Shown piece after piece: positions 63,600 to 64,000 of a stretch of DNA of 64,000 nucleotides; position 1 is the stretch's first letter, and each line of letters opens with the position of its first letter. Source of the stretch: Moringa oleifera (taxonomy: Eukaryota > Streptophyta > Magnoliopsida > Brassicales > Moringaceae); the NCBI GenBank assembly GCA_021397835.1, contig JAJFZO010000065.1, positions 2,055,001 to 2,119,000 on the forward strand. Direction: 5' to 3'. Made by a program: the position numbers and the translations under genes. Under the pieces are notes generated by a model. That model was given only the letters and a program-made list of their open reading frames with translations. It was not told the DNA's origin and did not search any database.

Positions 63600-64000
63600 A
63601 ATATAAAAAGATAATAATATGTCAAAATTTGTTGCAAAATTTTTTGAATACAAAAAAAATCTTCGATAGCAAGTTGATCGGTTAATTCAATAAGACATGG
63701 AGTTAGCACTTGATTTCGGGGTACTATCCAACCGAATGTGCAATTCATTGTTTACTTATTCAATTTCAATGAAGTAATTTTCAAATTCAACCAACCTATT
63801 TTCAAAATATCAAGTGGATGAATAAAAATCTTGAAGAAAGTCTTTCATTTGTTTATCATTATAAACAAGACCAGACCGTCCATATTATCTATGGAATTCA
63901 AACCTGAACTCTATTTATGATTCAATATTTCTATCTCATTAGCTTTTATTTCATTTCATATTTTAGCGTATCAATTTACGCGCCCAGCCTATCCCTTTAT
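63600..64000. other. atpB-rbcL spacer (partial)
   Basis: This is the 5' flank of atpB, normally leading to rbcL on the opposite strand. rbcL itself is outside the window if present. No gene is seen. Confidence 0.75.

Overview
The whole window reads as angiosperm chloroplast DNA that no longer lives in a chloroplast. Every gene recognised is a plastid gene, but most carry frameshifts, nonsense codons, lost start codons or truncations. Both rRNAs and most tRNAs have substitutions at normally invariant positions. Several gene blocks occur twice, and blocks that are far apart in a plastome are joined end to end. Stop codons commonly arise by C-to-T or G-to-A change, often at CpG. The best reading is a large, old nuclear plastid insertion (NUPT) in a land plant. 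A mitochondrial location (MTPT) cannot be excluded from the sequence alone. The order psbI-trnS-trnG-trnR-atpA is unlike grasses. Introns in rps16, atpF, rpl2, rpl16, ndhB, trnL and trnV-UAC, plus a free-standing rpl22, fit a fairly conservative eudicot donor. The species is not identified.

Layout: (1) 1-6856, inverted-repeat DNA: rps12-trnV spacer, trnV-GAC, rrn16, trnI-GAU, trnA-UGC and the 5' half of rrn23. (2) 6857-~18180, large single-copy DNA: rps16, trnQ, psbK, psbI, trnS-GCU, trnG-UCC, trnR-UCU, atpA, atpF, atpH, then an internal deletion into the C-terminal part of rpoC2 (copy A). (3) ~18180-26269: rps8, rpl14, rpl16, rps3, rpl22, rps19, rpl2, rpl23, trnI-CAU and the 5' quarter of ycf2. 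(4) 26270-26323: a tiny inverted piece of ndhK. (5) 26317-30663: ndhK, ndhC, trnV-UAC, trnM, atpE and the 3' end of atpB (copy C). (6) 30664-~42897: rpoC2, rps2, atpI, atpH, atpF, atpA, trnR, trnG, trnS, psbI (copy B, inverted relative to copy A). (7) ~42897-~52180, inverted-repeat DNA: rps12 3' exon, rps7, ndhB, trnL-CAA, ycf15 and the 3' two thirds of ycf2. (8) ~52180-64000: ycf3, trnS-GGA, rps4, trnT, trnL-UAA, trnF, ndhJ, ndhK, ndhC, part of trnV-UAC, trnM, atpE, atpB and the start of the atpB-rbcL spacer (copy D, same orientation as copy C).

The genes do not work together as a system here; their arrangement records the donor plastome and the insertion and decay history. Parts of the ATP synthase, NDH complex, photosystem II, plastid ribosome and plastid RNA polymerase are represented only as relics. 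The few open frames are rpl23, two psbI copies, a short ycf15 and rps4 (open throughout but without a start codon). These are best explained as short or lucky survivors. I found no non-plastid filler, transposon, CRISPR array or novel gene system. The most informative signals are the paired copies, their differential deletions, the microhomology and fold-back junctions, and CpG sites that decayed in parallel or on opposite strands in the two copies.
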